A stretch of DNA of 64,000 nt from Sorghum bicolor (lineage: Eukaryota; Streptophyta; Magnoliopsida; Poales; Poaceae): contig NC_012871.2 in assembly GCF_000003195.3 (NCBI RefSeq), positions 61,061,802 through 61,125,801 on the forward strand, written 5' to 3'. The translations under genes and the position numbers were made by a program. Below are positions 9,895 to 21,356 of the stretch, in pieces; within the stretch, counting starts at the first letter, position 1; every line of letters starts with the position of its first letter. The notes beneath the pieces were generated by a model. It made no database searches. It was not told the origin of the DNA and saw nothing but the letters and a program-made list of their open reading frames with translations.

Positions 9895-11190
9895 TCGAGA
9901 CGGCCCATGGGCCGGTGGCACGGCATGCGGCACGGCACGCACCGTGCCCTGCCAGTGCAGTGCATGGGTGCCAGCCTGGCCCATGACACAGCACGGGCAC
10001 GGCACCGCTAGAGGGCCGGCACGGTGCACGACACGAAGAATTTGGCCCAGCCCCCACCCCACCCCTGCCATATAAAAGGCTCTTGCGGCCGTAGCCCCTC
10101 CACCATCCCTAACCCTAATTCATTCCCCCCACCCCCGCAGCTCTCGGCCTCTCGCTCTCGCTGACTCGCTCAGTCAGATCTGATCGGATCCGCCGCCGCC
10201 GTTCGCCTTGAGCTCGCCGGCCCTGCTCCGGTGACCTCGACACCTCGCCGGCCACTCGTTCTCTCTCTTCTACCTCCTGTCTCTTTCCGACGGTCCGGCC
10301 TTCCCTCCTCCTCCGCCTCCTCCACCTCTGGTGTACCATGTGAGTCGTTGAGCTGTCATCTCTTCCGCTGCCACTTGTCGTCGGTCTAACGGTGCTTGTC
10401 TCGTCATTCTCTGCTTGGATGCTGGCTCCTTGGCTTCTTCTCCGGCACTGGGCTCCGGTGGCGTAGGTGATTCAAAACCCTAATCCTAGCATGTTCTTGT
10501 TCTTCATCTTCTCTGCATCTTCTTGAGTTCTTGTTCTTCGCAGGTTGGTGCCTGACGCTTTGTCCTCCTCCTCTGGAGGCGCGAGCGCGATGGCAAGGCC
10601 TTCTGGCTTGAAGCGCCCCTGCCCATCGTCAAGGGACAGTGCTAGAGCTGCGGCTAGGGGCTGGAACTGGCGTTCCCACTCTCCTGTAGCTACGGTGACG
10701 ATGCCAGTGGCTGCGGATGAGCTGTACTCTTTTTCTCTTTCTAGGGTTTCTCACTAGGGTGAGTTTTACCTAGAAAGTTTTTTAATGAGGCAGCATTACA
10801 CAACAACTCCTTTTGATAATATGTTATATGTTGTTTAATTACTTGTTCTTTAGTTCTTTACTTTCTAAGTTTCTATATATTTTTGTGATGTTGATGAATG
10901 ATGCATCTATGAATGATTTATGAATGTGATCTGATCTGTCATCTGTGAAGTGAAAATGTCATTTGTGAAGTGAAAATGAAGAGGTGAGTTGAGTTGAGCC
11001 TTTGAAAACTTGGCAATTGAGAGTATACTCTGCTGATGGGCCGTGGGCCAGCACGACACGACAAAAATGACTATGGCCCATGGGCGTCATGGCACGGAAA
11101 TCTGACCCATGTATCGTGCTGTGGGCCGATGACTTAGCCCATGGCACGGCATGGCCGACACGGCCAGCATGGCCGGCACGATGGCCATGT
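9895..11190. mobile_element. Possible nonautonomous hAT-like element with GGCACGG-rich subterminal regions
   Basis: Both ends (about 9900-10035 and 11035-11190) are dense in CATGGGCC, GGCACGGCA and ACGGCC words on both strands, giving palindrome-rich subterminal blocks. Between them is promoter-like DNA: a TATAAAAGG box at 10072, CCCTAACCCTAATTC, and a GC-rich leader. A short open frame follows (10545-10757) with no recognisable domain. Such clustered subterminal repeats are typical of hAT elements with a decayed transposase gene. I did not find defined TIRs or an 8-bp duplication, so the boundaries are approximate. Confidence 0.4.
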
Positions 11191-11254
11191 ATACTTGTTG
11201 GACGGATGGAGTATGTGGCTGCCCCATACAATGCCAAGTTACCAATGGTATGTT

Positions 11255-12310
11255 ACCTACCCACTCCGGTCTAGGTTTGGAGCAACGTTGTGGGGGTGGA
11301 TGGAGCATTGCTTGTCTGTGATTGGCAAAGAGATCTTGATTAAAGCAGTGGCGCAAGCGGTTTCCACCTACCTATGTTTTGTTTCAGACTATCAAATGGA
11401 CTTTGTGAATATTTGACTAGTTTGATGAGGAACTTTTATGGGGTCGTAGGGATCGTAAGAGAAAACCATGCTGAGTAGATTGAGACCAAATGATCGAGCA
11501 TAAATCTATGAGTGGCTTGGGCTTTTGAGACATGGAGCTATTCAATCTAGTTTTGTTGGCTAAACAAGCTTGGAGAATATTACAGGAATAGCCTCCTTGA
11601 GTGCTAGAATTCTTAAAGTTGCCTACTACTCAAGGGGCGGGATTTTCTAGAGGGCGATCTTGGTTCCTCCCTGTCGCACATTTGGCATTCGATCGTCGAT
11701 GGGTGTGAGGTGCTAGTAGAGGGATTGATAAGAAGGGTAGGCACGGGAGAAACGTTGGCAATTTGGATGATAAATTGGCTATCTTTCGAGAGCTTATGTC
11801 GCCCAATCAGGTCGGATGAACCAACTCTTTCTTGGCTGGTTAGTGAACTAATTAATCAAGCCGAGGTGGCGCGGAAATATGACATGTTGGGGGAGTTTTT
11901 CACCTCTCTTGATGCGACAAAAGGGGCAGCTTCTCTGTACACTAGCTCGGTGTATCATATGTTGGCCCATCAACAGGAGCAGCACGACGCAGCCGTGCAA
12001 AATATTATAGGCAGGTCAGATCACCGGATTGATTCGAAGCAATGGATGTCAGTGTGGAAGGTGAGATTACCTTAAAGATCTGCATTTTTTCTAATGATTA
12101 GCGAAGCTCTCGCTACCCGATCAGAGGCGTGCTTCACCATAGGAAGATGGCAGAAGGCAGCGCCTGATTTTCTAGTGAGATGGATGACTCATGGAGACAC
12201 TCTTTGCTAGAACGTAACATGACAAGATGCATTTAGGTAATGGAAAAGGAAGAGACTGTGGACCACTTGAGTGGAAATTTTGAAGAATGCCGCTAAGTCT
12301 CGGTTGGCGA
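11255..12310 (+). mobile_element. Decayed LINE (L1-type) reverse-transcriptase C-terminal region
   Basis: In one frame, LSVIGKEILIKAVAQAVSTY (11310-11369) matches the sequence that follows the RT domain in plant LINEs (LS-aGKEiLIKaVaQAiPtY). Further along and in other frames come LLAKQAWRIL (about 11551) and RVGTGETLAIWMINWL (about 11734-11781), which match the LAKQaWRil and RVG-G--I-IW-D-Wl blocks. A 121-aa frame at 11710-12075 continues into the zf-RVT-like part and ends near WMSVWKVRLP. Several frameshifts and stops show it is inactive. The 5' end and poly(A) tail were not found. Confidence 0.8.
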
Positions 12311-12584
12311 TCATGTTGGAAATCCTAAGATATCGCTAGAATGACGATCATTTTGTAGGATATTTGGTTTGCAGGTAGGCAGGCATGAGGCAACCCCCCT
12401 CCTCTCCAAAGGTGAAGGTTGACACGACTTTATCTAAGAACTTGACTTGCTAGTAATTTTGTCAAGTCAAACTGCTCTAGAGTAGTTTTAGAGTCTGTTC
12501 ACTAATTTATTATAAGAGAAAAAAACTATTAGCTGATAAAAAAATACAATTTATAAGACAAGAGAATTGACTTTGGGTCTGTGA

Positions 12585-12917
12585 TTGGAGATGAAATTTT
12601 TTTGGGTGTCACATCGGATGTGTTGGAAGGATGTCGGGAGGGGTTTTTTCAAACTAATAAAAAAGCAAATTACATAGCTCGTCAGGAAACTGCAAAACAA
12701 ATCTATTAAGTATAATTAATCTGTCATTAGCACACGTGGGTTACTGTAGCACTTAAGGCTAATCATAGAGTAACTAGGCTTAAAAGATTCGTCTCACGAT
12801 TTTTAACCAAACTGTGTAATTAGTTTATTTTTTTATGTACATTTAATGTTTCATGCATGTGTCCAAAGATTCGATGGGATAGATGAAAAAATTTTGTGTG
12901 GCAAACTAAACAGGGCC
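12585..12917. mobile_element. MITE related to the GGCCTTGTTTAGTT family (long subtype)
   Basis: It ends AACTAAACAGGGCC and contains GTTACTGTAGCACTTAAGGC and AAAAGATTCGTCTCACGA. The same blocks occur in inverse orientation at 45914-46249, so these two are the same roughly 335-bp subtype. Confidence 0.7.
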
Positions 12918-13038
12918 TTTGAGCCATACAGAGCACCAGGAGTATGCCTCAGATTGAGAGCATAGTTTTGGCATCCAAGAAGCAAAAGAGTACAACTAGA
13001 TGCCGCCGGAGTGGAAGATAATCCATATATTGCAACTA

Positions 13039-13281
13039 GGCCTTGTTTAGTTCATCTCAAAAACCAAAAAACTTTTAAGATTCTTCGTCACAACGAGTCT
13101 TGCAGCACATGTATGAAGCATTAAATATATATAAAAATAAAAACTAATTGCACAGTTTGCCTGTAATAAATCGTAAGATGAATCTTTTAAGCCTAGTTTG
13201 TTCATAATTGGATAACAATTATTAAATAAAAACAAAAGTGTAACTGTTCCCAAACAAAAAAAATTCATAACTAAACAAGGC
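13039..13281. mobile_element. MITE of the GGCCTTGTTTAGTT family
   Basis: The termini GGCCTTGTTTAGTTCA and AACTAAACAAGGC are inverted repeats about 243 bp apart. The internal core (CTAATTGCACAGTTTG, AGATGAATCTTTTAAGCC) is shared with the other copies in the window. Confidence 0.85.
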
Positions 13282-14026
13282 ACGGTTAAGGTGAGTGCCT
13301 ATGCGTGCATGGAAAGCCTAATCCAAATGGACTATAACTTTGCCCTAGTCTATCTAGTTAATCAAGCTCTCTCGAATCGGAAAAAAAAATTAAGAAAAAA
13401 AAAACATCCGTGAACCGTTGAGCCTCAAAAGGAATGTACCGTGACTACTTCACGCCATAATTAAAGCTAAAACAGCGCTGATCATCGTCTAGAGAAACTA
13501 CAGGGGATCGAAGTAGGTGATGACTGATGTGGACATACGTACGTCTGGACGATCGACGGAGGATCCTGCGGTTCGTTTTTCTCCTTTCCTTCGCATGATC
13601 CTTCTGGACCTTCTCGGCTTCTCAATTTCTCATCGTCTGCCTTGCCGAGACGATGACCGGCGGCTGTTGGCCGCCCTGATTTCGTACACATCTTATATTT
13701 ACTTCGTGGCGCACATGGATGAGAAGAGAGAGGCATGTTTCAACATGTAAATTCACGTTTATTCCAAAAAAGAAACATGTGAATTCACGCGAAAGCTAGC
13801 AGTCGTCAGGCTGTTTGAACTCCATCCATATCATGCGGCGAGATATGTCATCTGTGGCTCAGCTTTCTTTCTTGTCCGGGAAGATTGCCAGGTGGAACTG
13901 TTGGTTTTTAGCTCGGTCACGCGTTGCACAAGAAGAGAGAATTGTTTAAGCCGGATAACACAGGCTTGCTTATTTGTCAACTCAAATCGTTTGCGATTAG
14001 AGTGGATTGCCCTTGTTGCGGTCTTA

Positions 14027-14268
14027 GGCCGTGTTTAGTCCTCAACCAAAACATTTCGTTATACTGTAGCTTTTTCGTTTGTTTGTAGTAATTATTGTCC
14101 AACTATAGACTAACTAGGCTCAAAAGATTCGCCTTGTCAATTTCGATCAAACTGTGTAATTAGTCTTTATTTTCATCTATATTTAATACTTCATGCATAC
14201 GTTTAAAGATTCGATGTGACGGGAAATCTTTAAAAATTTTGGGTTTTTGAGAGGAAGTAAACAAGGCC
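14027..14268. mobile_element. MITE of the GGCCTTGTTTAGTT family
   Basis: The termini are GGCCGTGTTTAGTCC and GTAAACAAGGCC. The interior has TACTGTAGCTTTTTCGTTTG, CTAGGCTCAAAAGATTCG and ACTGTGTAATTAG, the family core in the orientation opposite to the copy at 13039. Confidence 0.85.
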
Positions 14269-14923
14269 TTAGGAGAGATTTGTATAAAGCTTGGAGCCTT
14301 TAGAGGAGAAACCATAAAGCCGTGCCGGCATGACGATTGCAACAGTCACTCGTCAACGGGGTACATTCTTTGTAACCACGGTGAGGACTAATTAGGAGGA
14401 GAGAAGCATCGGTGTCTGAAGGGACCGAATCGATAACCTGACCCTATCGATTTAGCGTGGTGACAGAGAACGGCTGCATAACAAGGGTCTCTTTGAATCT
14501 AAGGGCTACTCCTAATTGCTAGGTAGCAAAAAGTAGTCTAAATTAGCTCCAGTACATCTAAATAAAAAGACTAATAGTTTCCATCTAGTTGTTAGCTAAA
14601 GTTAATTTAGACTACTAATTTTTAACCCAACTAGTAACTACCCGTGTACGTTAAAATATAGTTTAGTTATTAATGCCACGGAACGAGCAGGGTGTGCCTA
14701 CGTCAGAAGTAAGATGCCTTGAGGTACAATAAACATGGGCCGCCGTGGGATTCTTAATCCATAAGGATCACGAAGTTATCAACAATAGACCAGTAGTAAA
14801 ATAATAGAATCTCCCTATACAAATATTTGCATGTTTTTCACCAACAAACGTTGAAGTCAAATTACACTGTACTGTAATCACACACAACAACAACCTAACC
14901 TTACGGTGCTACGGCGTACGACC

Positions 14924-15886
14924 TCACCTCTCGATTTCGACAGGCTTTGTGCCGCTAACCACGTGTCCGAAGCCACGTTTTGCAGCCTCGACATCGTCCT
15001 CATCGTCGTGATCATCGTCTCCGATGCTGAACCGGCTATCGCGGTCATCGCCGCCGCCGCCTCCTCCCTTCACCAGCGGCAAATACTGCGGCTCCTCGGG
15101 GTAGAGCTTCGCCATCTGGAGGTAGAACAGGACGACGAACACCACCGTGCCGGTGAGGTACCAGCTGAACTGCAGGTTGACGAGCGACTTGGCGCGGTCG
15201 AGCGCCTCGTCGGTGCGGCACCGGACGACGTCGTGCCCTTCCTCGAGGTTGAGGAAGCAGCCCTTGGGTATGAGCGCCGGCGTCCACAGCATGACGCCCA
15301 TGACGACGAACCAGACGCCCTGGAGCACGAGGCTGGCCGACCGGACAAGGCTCACCACGATGCTCCGCGGGTAAGGGATCCCGAGCAGCGTGGTGGCGAG
15401 CGTGACGGCGATGACCGTCTGCAGCAGCCAGTGGAACTGCCCCTCCACGCCCATGTGGTCCGCCGAGTGGAGGTGGAAGATGAGCAGCTGCTGCGCGAAC
15501 GCCGCGGCGGCGACGAGCTGCGACACGGCGTCACGCAGGGGCGCCTTTACCCTGTCGAGGTGGATGGTGACCGCGGCGAAGACGAGCAGCGCCAGCGAGA
15601 TGGACGCGTGCTCGAAGTTGTGGAGGTGGTCTGACGGGATGGTGCCGTCGTCGTCGAACGGCTGGTGCTTCGCGGGGCCGATGACGAGCTCCATCAGGAT
15701 GGACATCGCCGCGCCGATGATGATGAGTATGAGCTCGAGGTGGCGCACGCCCGGCGCCGGGAACCAGACCGGAGCAGAGTACGAGCTCGGGCGCAGCAGG
15801 AACAGGCGGATGTGGCTGAATAGCTGCCACAGGCCGATGAGGAGGAAGCCGGCGCCCGGCGCGACGTGCCCGACGAGAGTGCCCAT
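14924..15886 (-). CDS. DUF716/TMEM45-family multi-pass membrane protein C
   Basis: This is a 320-aa intronless protein starting at the ATG at 15886 (MGTLVGHVAPGAGFLLIGLW). It is very similar to protein B, with the same spacing of motifs: WFPAPGVRH, DHLHNFEHA (about 87-94) and FHLHSADHMG (137-146). Several membrane-spanning hydrophobic segments are spread over residues 11-260. The cytosolic-looking tail is longer than in B, with a glycine run and an acidic stretch (DDDHDDEDD), and ends PVEIER. The most conserved parts between B and C are the histidine motifs and the region around FL-EDG--VVRCRTDEALDRAKSLVNLQF. It is the promoter-distal member of the three-gene family on this strand. A TATATATA stretch lies upstream near 16208-16230. 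The biochemical role is not known to me. Confidence 0.94.
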   Translation of the reverse strand: MGTLVGHVAPGAGFLLIGLWQLFSHIRLFLLRPSSYSAPVWFPAPGVRHLELILIIIGAAMSILMELVIGPAKHQPFDDDGTIPSDHLHNFEHASISLALLVFAAVTIHLDRVKAPLRDAVSQLVAAAAFAQQLLIFHLHSADHMGVEGQFHWLLQTVIAVTLATTLLGIPYPRSIVVSLVRSASLVLQGVWFVVMGVMLWTPALIPKGCFLNLEEGHDVVRCRTDEALDRAKSLVNLQFSWYLTGTVVFVVLFYLQMAKLYPEEPQYLPLVKGGGGGGDDRDSRFSIGDDDHDDEDDVEAAKRGFGHVVSGTKPVEIER

Positions 15887-16948
15887 GGCGTGCCGCCGCG
15901 CGCGCTGTGGCTTTTGCGTGCACCAGCGGGAGTGGACAGCCTAGCAGGGAAGAAGTTGGTGGTGGTGGTGGCGTGTGGAGGTTTGAACTTTGAAGGTTGA
16001 AGGGGCTGATGGGGGGATATTGGGGGGTTTAAGAAGGTCTCAGCAGGGTGTCTGGAGAGTTCGGAAGGTTTGAAGAGTACATTTGGATTTGAACGTCTAT
16101 ATGCATGCATGTGTGTTCATCAGCAGTGATGTGGTGGTGTTGAAAGCAGGTCACCAGGGAGGGTGATTTGTTCTTAGTTTTGTTTTGCTTGCTTGGCATG
16201 ACTTTCTCTGATTGAATATATATATATATATGTTGCTCGCATCGCAATTTCTTATCCAGCCTTCCATTGAGATATGCTAGGTACTTTTTTAAGATTGTCG
16301 TTGGTAACACTCTACTGTTTTGTTGGATATCACTAACTACTGCTCCACTTATTATATTCTTTGTTATTTGGGAATATTCTGCATCCATTTGTTTTTATAT
16401 TAAATTTTTATCTGAATTCACTTATCTGAACCTTATAAGGCACAAGGCAAATAAGTTTCACAGAAACAATGTTTATTTTTATTGCCTAAAACTGTGTACA
16501 TATATACAAATGTTTCGTGTGTTTTTTTTTTCAAAACATGATATAAACACACGTTTATCTTTATTTGCTCACACATATAGTCTATCTCTTTGAACACCCT
16601 TTTAAGAAATCTAAAGATTTTGAGGTTAAGGAAAATCAGTATATAGACATCTTATTGCGTGTGAATAGTGTTTTTCTTTTTTCCTGATCAACACATATAT
16701 ACTTTTAAACAAAGCCACGTTTCTAACTGTTTTTGACAAGTATTAGGTTGATCGTTTGCTACTACCCAAATGGTCAACCCGTTCGATGCTTCTCCTTCTT
16801 TTCCTTCGTATAAAAAAAATGGTGTTATGTAGTTATCATCAGTAGGGGTAACGTGAGACGAGGCTAAAAAAGGGCTGTCTGACGAAAGATGTACTAGTAG
16901 ATACTTTAGCACAGTACTAGTAATTTTTATGTATACAATCCGATGTTA

Positions 16949-17184
16949 CAGCGTCTCTAAAAGATTAGCTAAATCATTTTCTAAAGGTAAATTTAGCTAT
17001 TGTTGAAGGAAAAACGTTTCCAATAGCACCTTATTCGCTCTCTACTTTTGGATAGCCTACTTCACTAGTCATCTTTTACAGAGTCTGTTGAAGTACTCTA
17101 ATATTTTTTGTCAAATCTATTTTAGAGAGTAGCTAAATCAGTAAATTTGGCTAATGTTTTTGGCTAATCTTTTTGAAGATGCTC
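16949..17184. mobile_element. MITE with GAGCATCTT-type termini
   Basis: The left end (AGCGTCTCTAAAAGATTAGC) and the right end read in reverse (GAGCATCTTCAAAAAGATTA) are imperfect inverted repeats. TTAGCTAAAT and ATTTAGCTA words recur inside, making a long imperfect palindrome. Noncoding. Confidence 0.6.
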
Positions 17185-20100
17185 TTGGGAAAATTATTAT
17201 GTCAGTTAGTATTAACCTTGTTTTCTGGTTGCCGCGAACAAATGACATACGGAGTAGGAGTACTCCCTGTGTAACTGTTGGGCCCAGCCGTGAGGAAAGA
17301 CCAACCCAGTTGACCGGACAAGTCTCTTAAACCTTTCTGGAACATGTCACGCTTGATCGAAGGGCTGGACCATGATATAGACCGGCCGCTCCTCGGACCG
17401 GTGTCGCGCGACAGTGAAACCTGAAACTGAAGAGAAGACACGGAACTCTCGGCCACGCCCGCGGGGGCAGGGGCCCCGGCGGCGCAAGCGCAAGCGGCAG
17501 AGGCCTCGCACCCGCAGCCGTCGGTTTTCGCCTCGTGCTTTTGCCCCCGCGCGCCTGGCACTTTTGTGGCCGAAAAGCCCACCTGTGACGTGAGACGGCA
17601 CACAGCAACAGCAGCCGGCGGGGGCTCGGGCCGTGCGTTGCGTGGCGGGTCTTCGCCATTTGTAACTGCCGCGTGGCGTCACGTCACGTGATCCTCCGAC
17701 CTTAATTGTAAGCCACAGGTGAACGTCGACTACTAGAAGCGTGCATTAGTTGCGGCCGGCACAGAGAGAGAGAGAGAGAGCGCGAGAGTCCGGTCGTCCC
17801 GTCGCGCCGCCGGCCGGGACTTTTCGTCTCGCACTCGCGCGCCCACGGCCGGCGGAAAAGGGCCGCTCGCTGGCCGCTGCACGGGCCACGGGCACGTACG
17901 CCGCCGTGATTGTGGCCGGGCCCTTGGGGTCAGTTTCCGACCGTTTTTCGCTTCCTTCCCCGCGCGCGGTTTCGTGCTGGGAACGAACAGACATGGACGG
18001 CGACGGCGACGGGAATCTCGATCGACGGTTTTGGCGTGCCCGTACCAGTCACAGTACAAACGGTGTTCTAGAAGCACCTCTCTGGTCTGTGGAGGTCCGG
18101 GCGTATGACCGTCACCCGGATCTCGATCGCTGACGAAGCGGGCACTGGTGCAGCAGGTTCCTTGAGTTGCAAGGAAGGTGGCGAGCGAGCGAGCGAGCAA
18201 CACATAGCGGCAACGCCACCGCGGAACGACCAGATTTGCGTGCAACTCGGGAAGTCAACACCGGAGGAATGCCACGGAATCGTCTTAAGTTCACATCACC
18301 CAGCTAATAAGTTCACATCAACAGCGGAATGACGACTAACCGGCTAACTAGCTAGGCGGGATTAGAACTAACAACTCGTGGCTCACGCTGCGTCCACCTC
18401 AGCGATGATGTTAGCGCGCGCGCACGGGCGAGTATGCATCCCTCCGCTCATGTCACGGCTGTCTGAGCTTTCCGCTGTTGAAACCCCAAAGTGCTCTCTA
18501 GAAAAGGCCACGGGATCGGTCGAAGTATACTTGCGTACTACTCCTATTATTAGTAGGTAACAACGCACTGACACGCAGCATCATTTCGGGGCGGTGATAG
18601 CGAGTTGCTTAACCTTGGGGCACATGGATCCTGGCCGCGGGCGCTCCAAAAGACGGAGGATGCATCCTTCTTTATCTCGGCTTTTCGTCGCTCGTCTGCG
18701 GAGACGACGACCCCTTTCTGCAATTCGCAGTTCGCATCGCATGCATTCTGGAATTGGCGTTTGCCTTTTGGTTTCAGCTTCCTCGCCACACGAGGATGGA
18801 AAGAGACGGTCAGGTCTCAGGGTGCAGAAGGAGGGTCTGAAAATTATTATAATCTAGAGTTTCGCAGCAACAGCAGTCGGCCAGTCGTGTGCGGTTCCTG
18901 TTCCTTGTCCGAACAAGATTACCGCGGAAGGCGGATGATGGTTCTACCTCTAGAATGAAGAAGGAAAAAAAAGCGACGAACACTACGGCAACAGCAGATT
19001 CACGTGGAAACCAAAAGCTGATTCCATTTAGGTTTTTCGCTGAAATTGGTTTATACTGATAATAGTTTGTTGTGAGAAAAAACATTGTTTTTTCGTTGTA
19101 AGGTATTGCTGAAGTAGTGTGGAAGAACAATTCAGAGCACTTGCATTTGGGCGAGTGCGGAAGACGACTATGATCTAGAGCATCAATTCACTTTTCACGC
19201 ATCAGAATTATAAAACACCACAACTACTTTACCAAAACCGAGTTCCATTTATATAAGGGCAACTCCAGTAATTCTAAAATAAATAAATAAATAAGTTTCT
19301 CAAGTGGCTAAAAAATAGAAATGTATTGGTTGGCTTCCTCCAACTGTTTGAAAACTTGCTTCTAAAGATAGAAAGCAACTATATGCATCAAGAATCCCGA
19401 ACTATTTACGAATCATCCCAATCACTTTTACTATTTCTTTTTCTTTTGTGTATTTATATTAGAAACCATGTCTTTACTCTTTATTCTTGTCAACATCCTT
19501 CCACACATTCAGATTGGTCGATTGATACGTGTGTTTATATTTCCATGTGATTAGATCAACTTTCCCAAGTGCAGCAAGATTGTGAGTTGAGATAAAGAGT
19601 TGTTGGAGACTGTTTTTTAGTCTTGCCAAAGAAACAAAATTAGGAGTGAGTTTTGAAAATTCTTAGAGATGCTCTAACATGAAAACTAAGCATTTGTCCC
19701 CCTTAGACATCTTTTATAAGGATCAACTCAGCACATGAAAAAAAATGAGAAAATTCACTGGGTGTCACTACAACTTATAAGGATCCCTAATGTATCAAAA
19801 ATGAAGGTTTTCCCCCAGTACCACTATTTTCATTTTATCTCCCTTTTAGGTCATTCAAAATCTAGTCTAGTTAGCATGGAGGAACGCATAGGCACACTGC
19901 AACGTTGTAGCAAAAAAACAAGTTCATACGGTTTAAGATGAAAACTTCAATTTGAGAAGCAAATATTGTTCTTGCACTAAGCAATTCAAAAAATACATAA
20001 AAACAAAATTCATCGTCAAAGATAAAACAACAACTATGGCGAGGGTTTGCCACCACAGAGAGAGCGTAGGGGAGAGGAGCGCTGAAGCGATTCAACGAAG

Positions 20101-20500
20101 GGACCATGGAACACCAAGCCATGCCATCACTCGTTACTTTTGGGAATTAGCATGGCCCAATTCCTGGCCCAATATTGAAGTGAAGTCATAATGAACTAAA
20201 ATAGGCCCAAAGAGGATCTCCATGGACTACGACCTAACTATTGACATGGGCAACCGCAATAACTGGGCCGTTAATGCGTCAGCTCGGTCAGTTCCCGACT
20301 CTTTTTTCCTTAAAAAAAGGGGAACTCTCCCGGCTCCCCCACTCCAATCCGTGACGCAGGGAAGAAAGAGGGTCAACGCGATAAGCGGCCCTGATTTCGT
20401 ACGACAAGACGACAACCCGTGCGGTGCGCCGGCGCCTGCCTGGCGCCACGCAGCGGGCGCGACACGTAGCTCGCGCCATCCCCCGCATCCCATGCATGGC
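17185..20500. other. GC-rich, apparently gene-free stretch
   Basis: 17.2-18.3 kb is strongly GC-rich and 18.6-18.96 kb moderately so. Open frames occur in all six directions, but none shows a domain, a family-like segment or a believable start context. A (GA)n run lies at 17762-17780. 19.0-20.2 kb is AT-rich with MITE-like words (AGATGCTCTAAC at 19668). I see no gene. Confidence 0.5.
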
Positions 20501-20507
20501 GCGGACG

Positions 20508-21356
20508 AGGCTATGATTGTAGGATTGGCATAGGAATTTTGGAGGATTGGCTTTCCTAAGGATTTTTTCCTATCCAAGCCTTTGGTTCACAGAAAAGTAA
20601 AGGAATCATTCCTGAGGATTGCATTCCTATGACCTGATTCCATAGGAAAATAAACATGAAGTCGGACCTCTTGGAACTTTTCCTAGCGCGAAATCAGACT
20701 TGCGCGCGACTCACTAGTCCTCGTTCATCTTCGCGCTCGCGCCAACGACAAACAGCCGCCGCCCCATCGCCGGCTCGCGTGACGGCCACGCCTCGCTCAT
20801 GCTTATTCATCTTCACATCGAGCCAGCGCTAAACGGCCAGCCCATCGCCGGCTCGCGCGACGGCCACGGCATCACCGCTGCACGGGACAGCACGACGCCC
20901 TCCCCATCTCGCCAGGTATCGAGTCGGCCTGCCCCAATGCTGGCCACAGGAAGAAGTTCCGCGGCCAACGTGAGCGCTCGCGATGGAGGGAGAGCGTTCT
21001 CTGCCACAGCGCCGGCGGCGAGAAAGCAGAGCAGACTAAAAACAGAGAGGTAGACTTTGACAAGAAACGGATGAGGATTGACGGTTGCTGGCCTGGGCGT
21101 CGGCAAGAGCGTGTGGATAAGAATGACCGAAGACATGGTCCCACAGGCTGGAGTGTTCGGATGTTAAGCAAACGTAACTGCCAAAGGCTAGCTGTTCAAA
21201 TTCCAATTGATGTACACAATTCCTGTGTTTCACCTAAGCTCTTGCCAAAGGCATTTTCCTTTGTTTCAAATCCCATAGGATCAGAGGAGTATGCCATCTC
21301 TATTCCTTTGTTTTTCCTTTTCCTATCCTATACCTATACTGCAATCCAAAGGGGCC
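20508..21356. mobile_element. TIR transposon with a GC-rich interior
   Basis: The left end (ATGATTGTAGGATTGGCATA, then GGAATTTTGGAGGATTGGC) and the right end read in reverse (CCCTTTGGATTGCAGTATAG, then GTATAGGATAGGAAAAGG) are imperfect inverted repeats of a common grass element type. A secondary pair, TTTGGTTCACAGAAAAG (20581) and its counterpart CTTTGTTTCAAATCC (21259), supports this. The interior (about 20690-21060) is much more GC-rich than the ends and lacks a transposase. It could be captured genomic sequence, but I could not recognise a donor gene. Confidence 0.55.
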
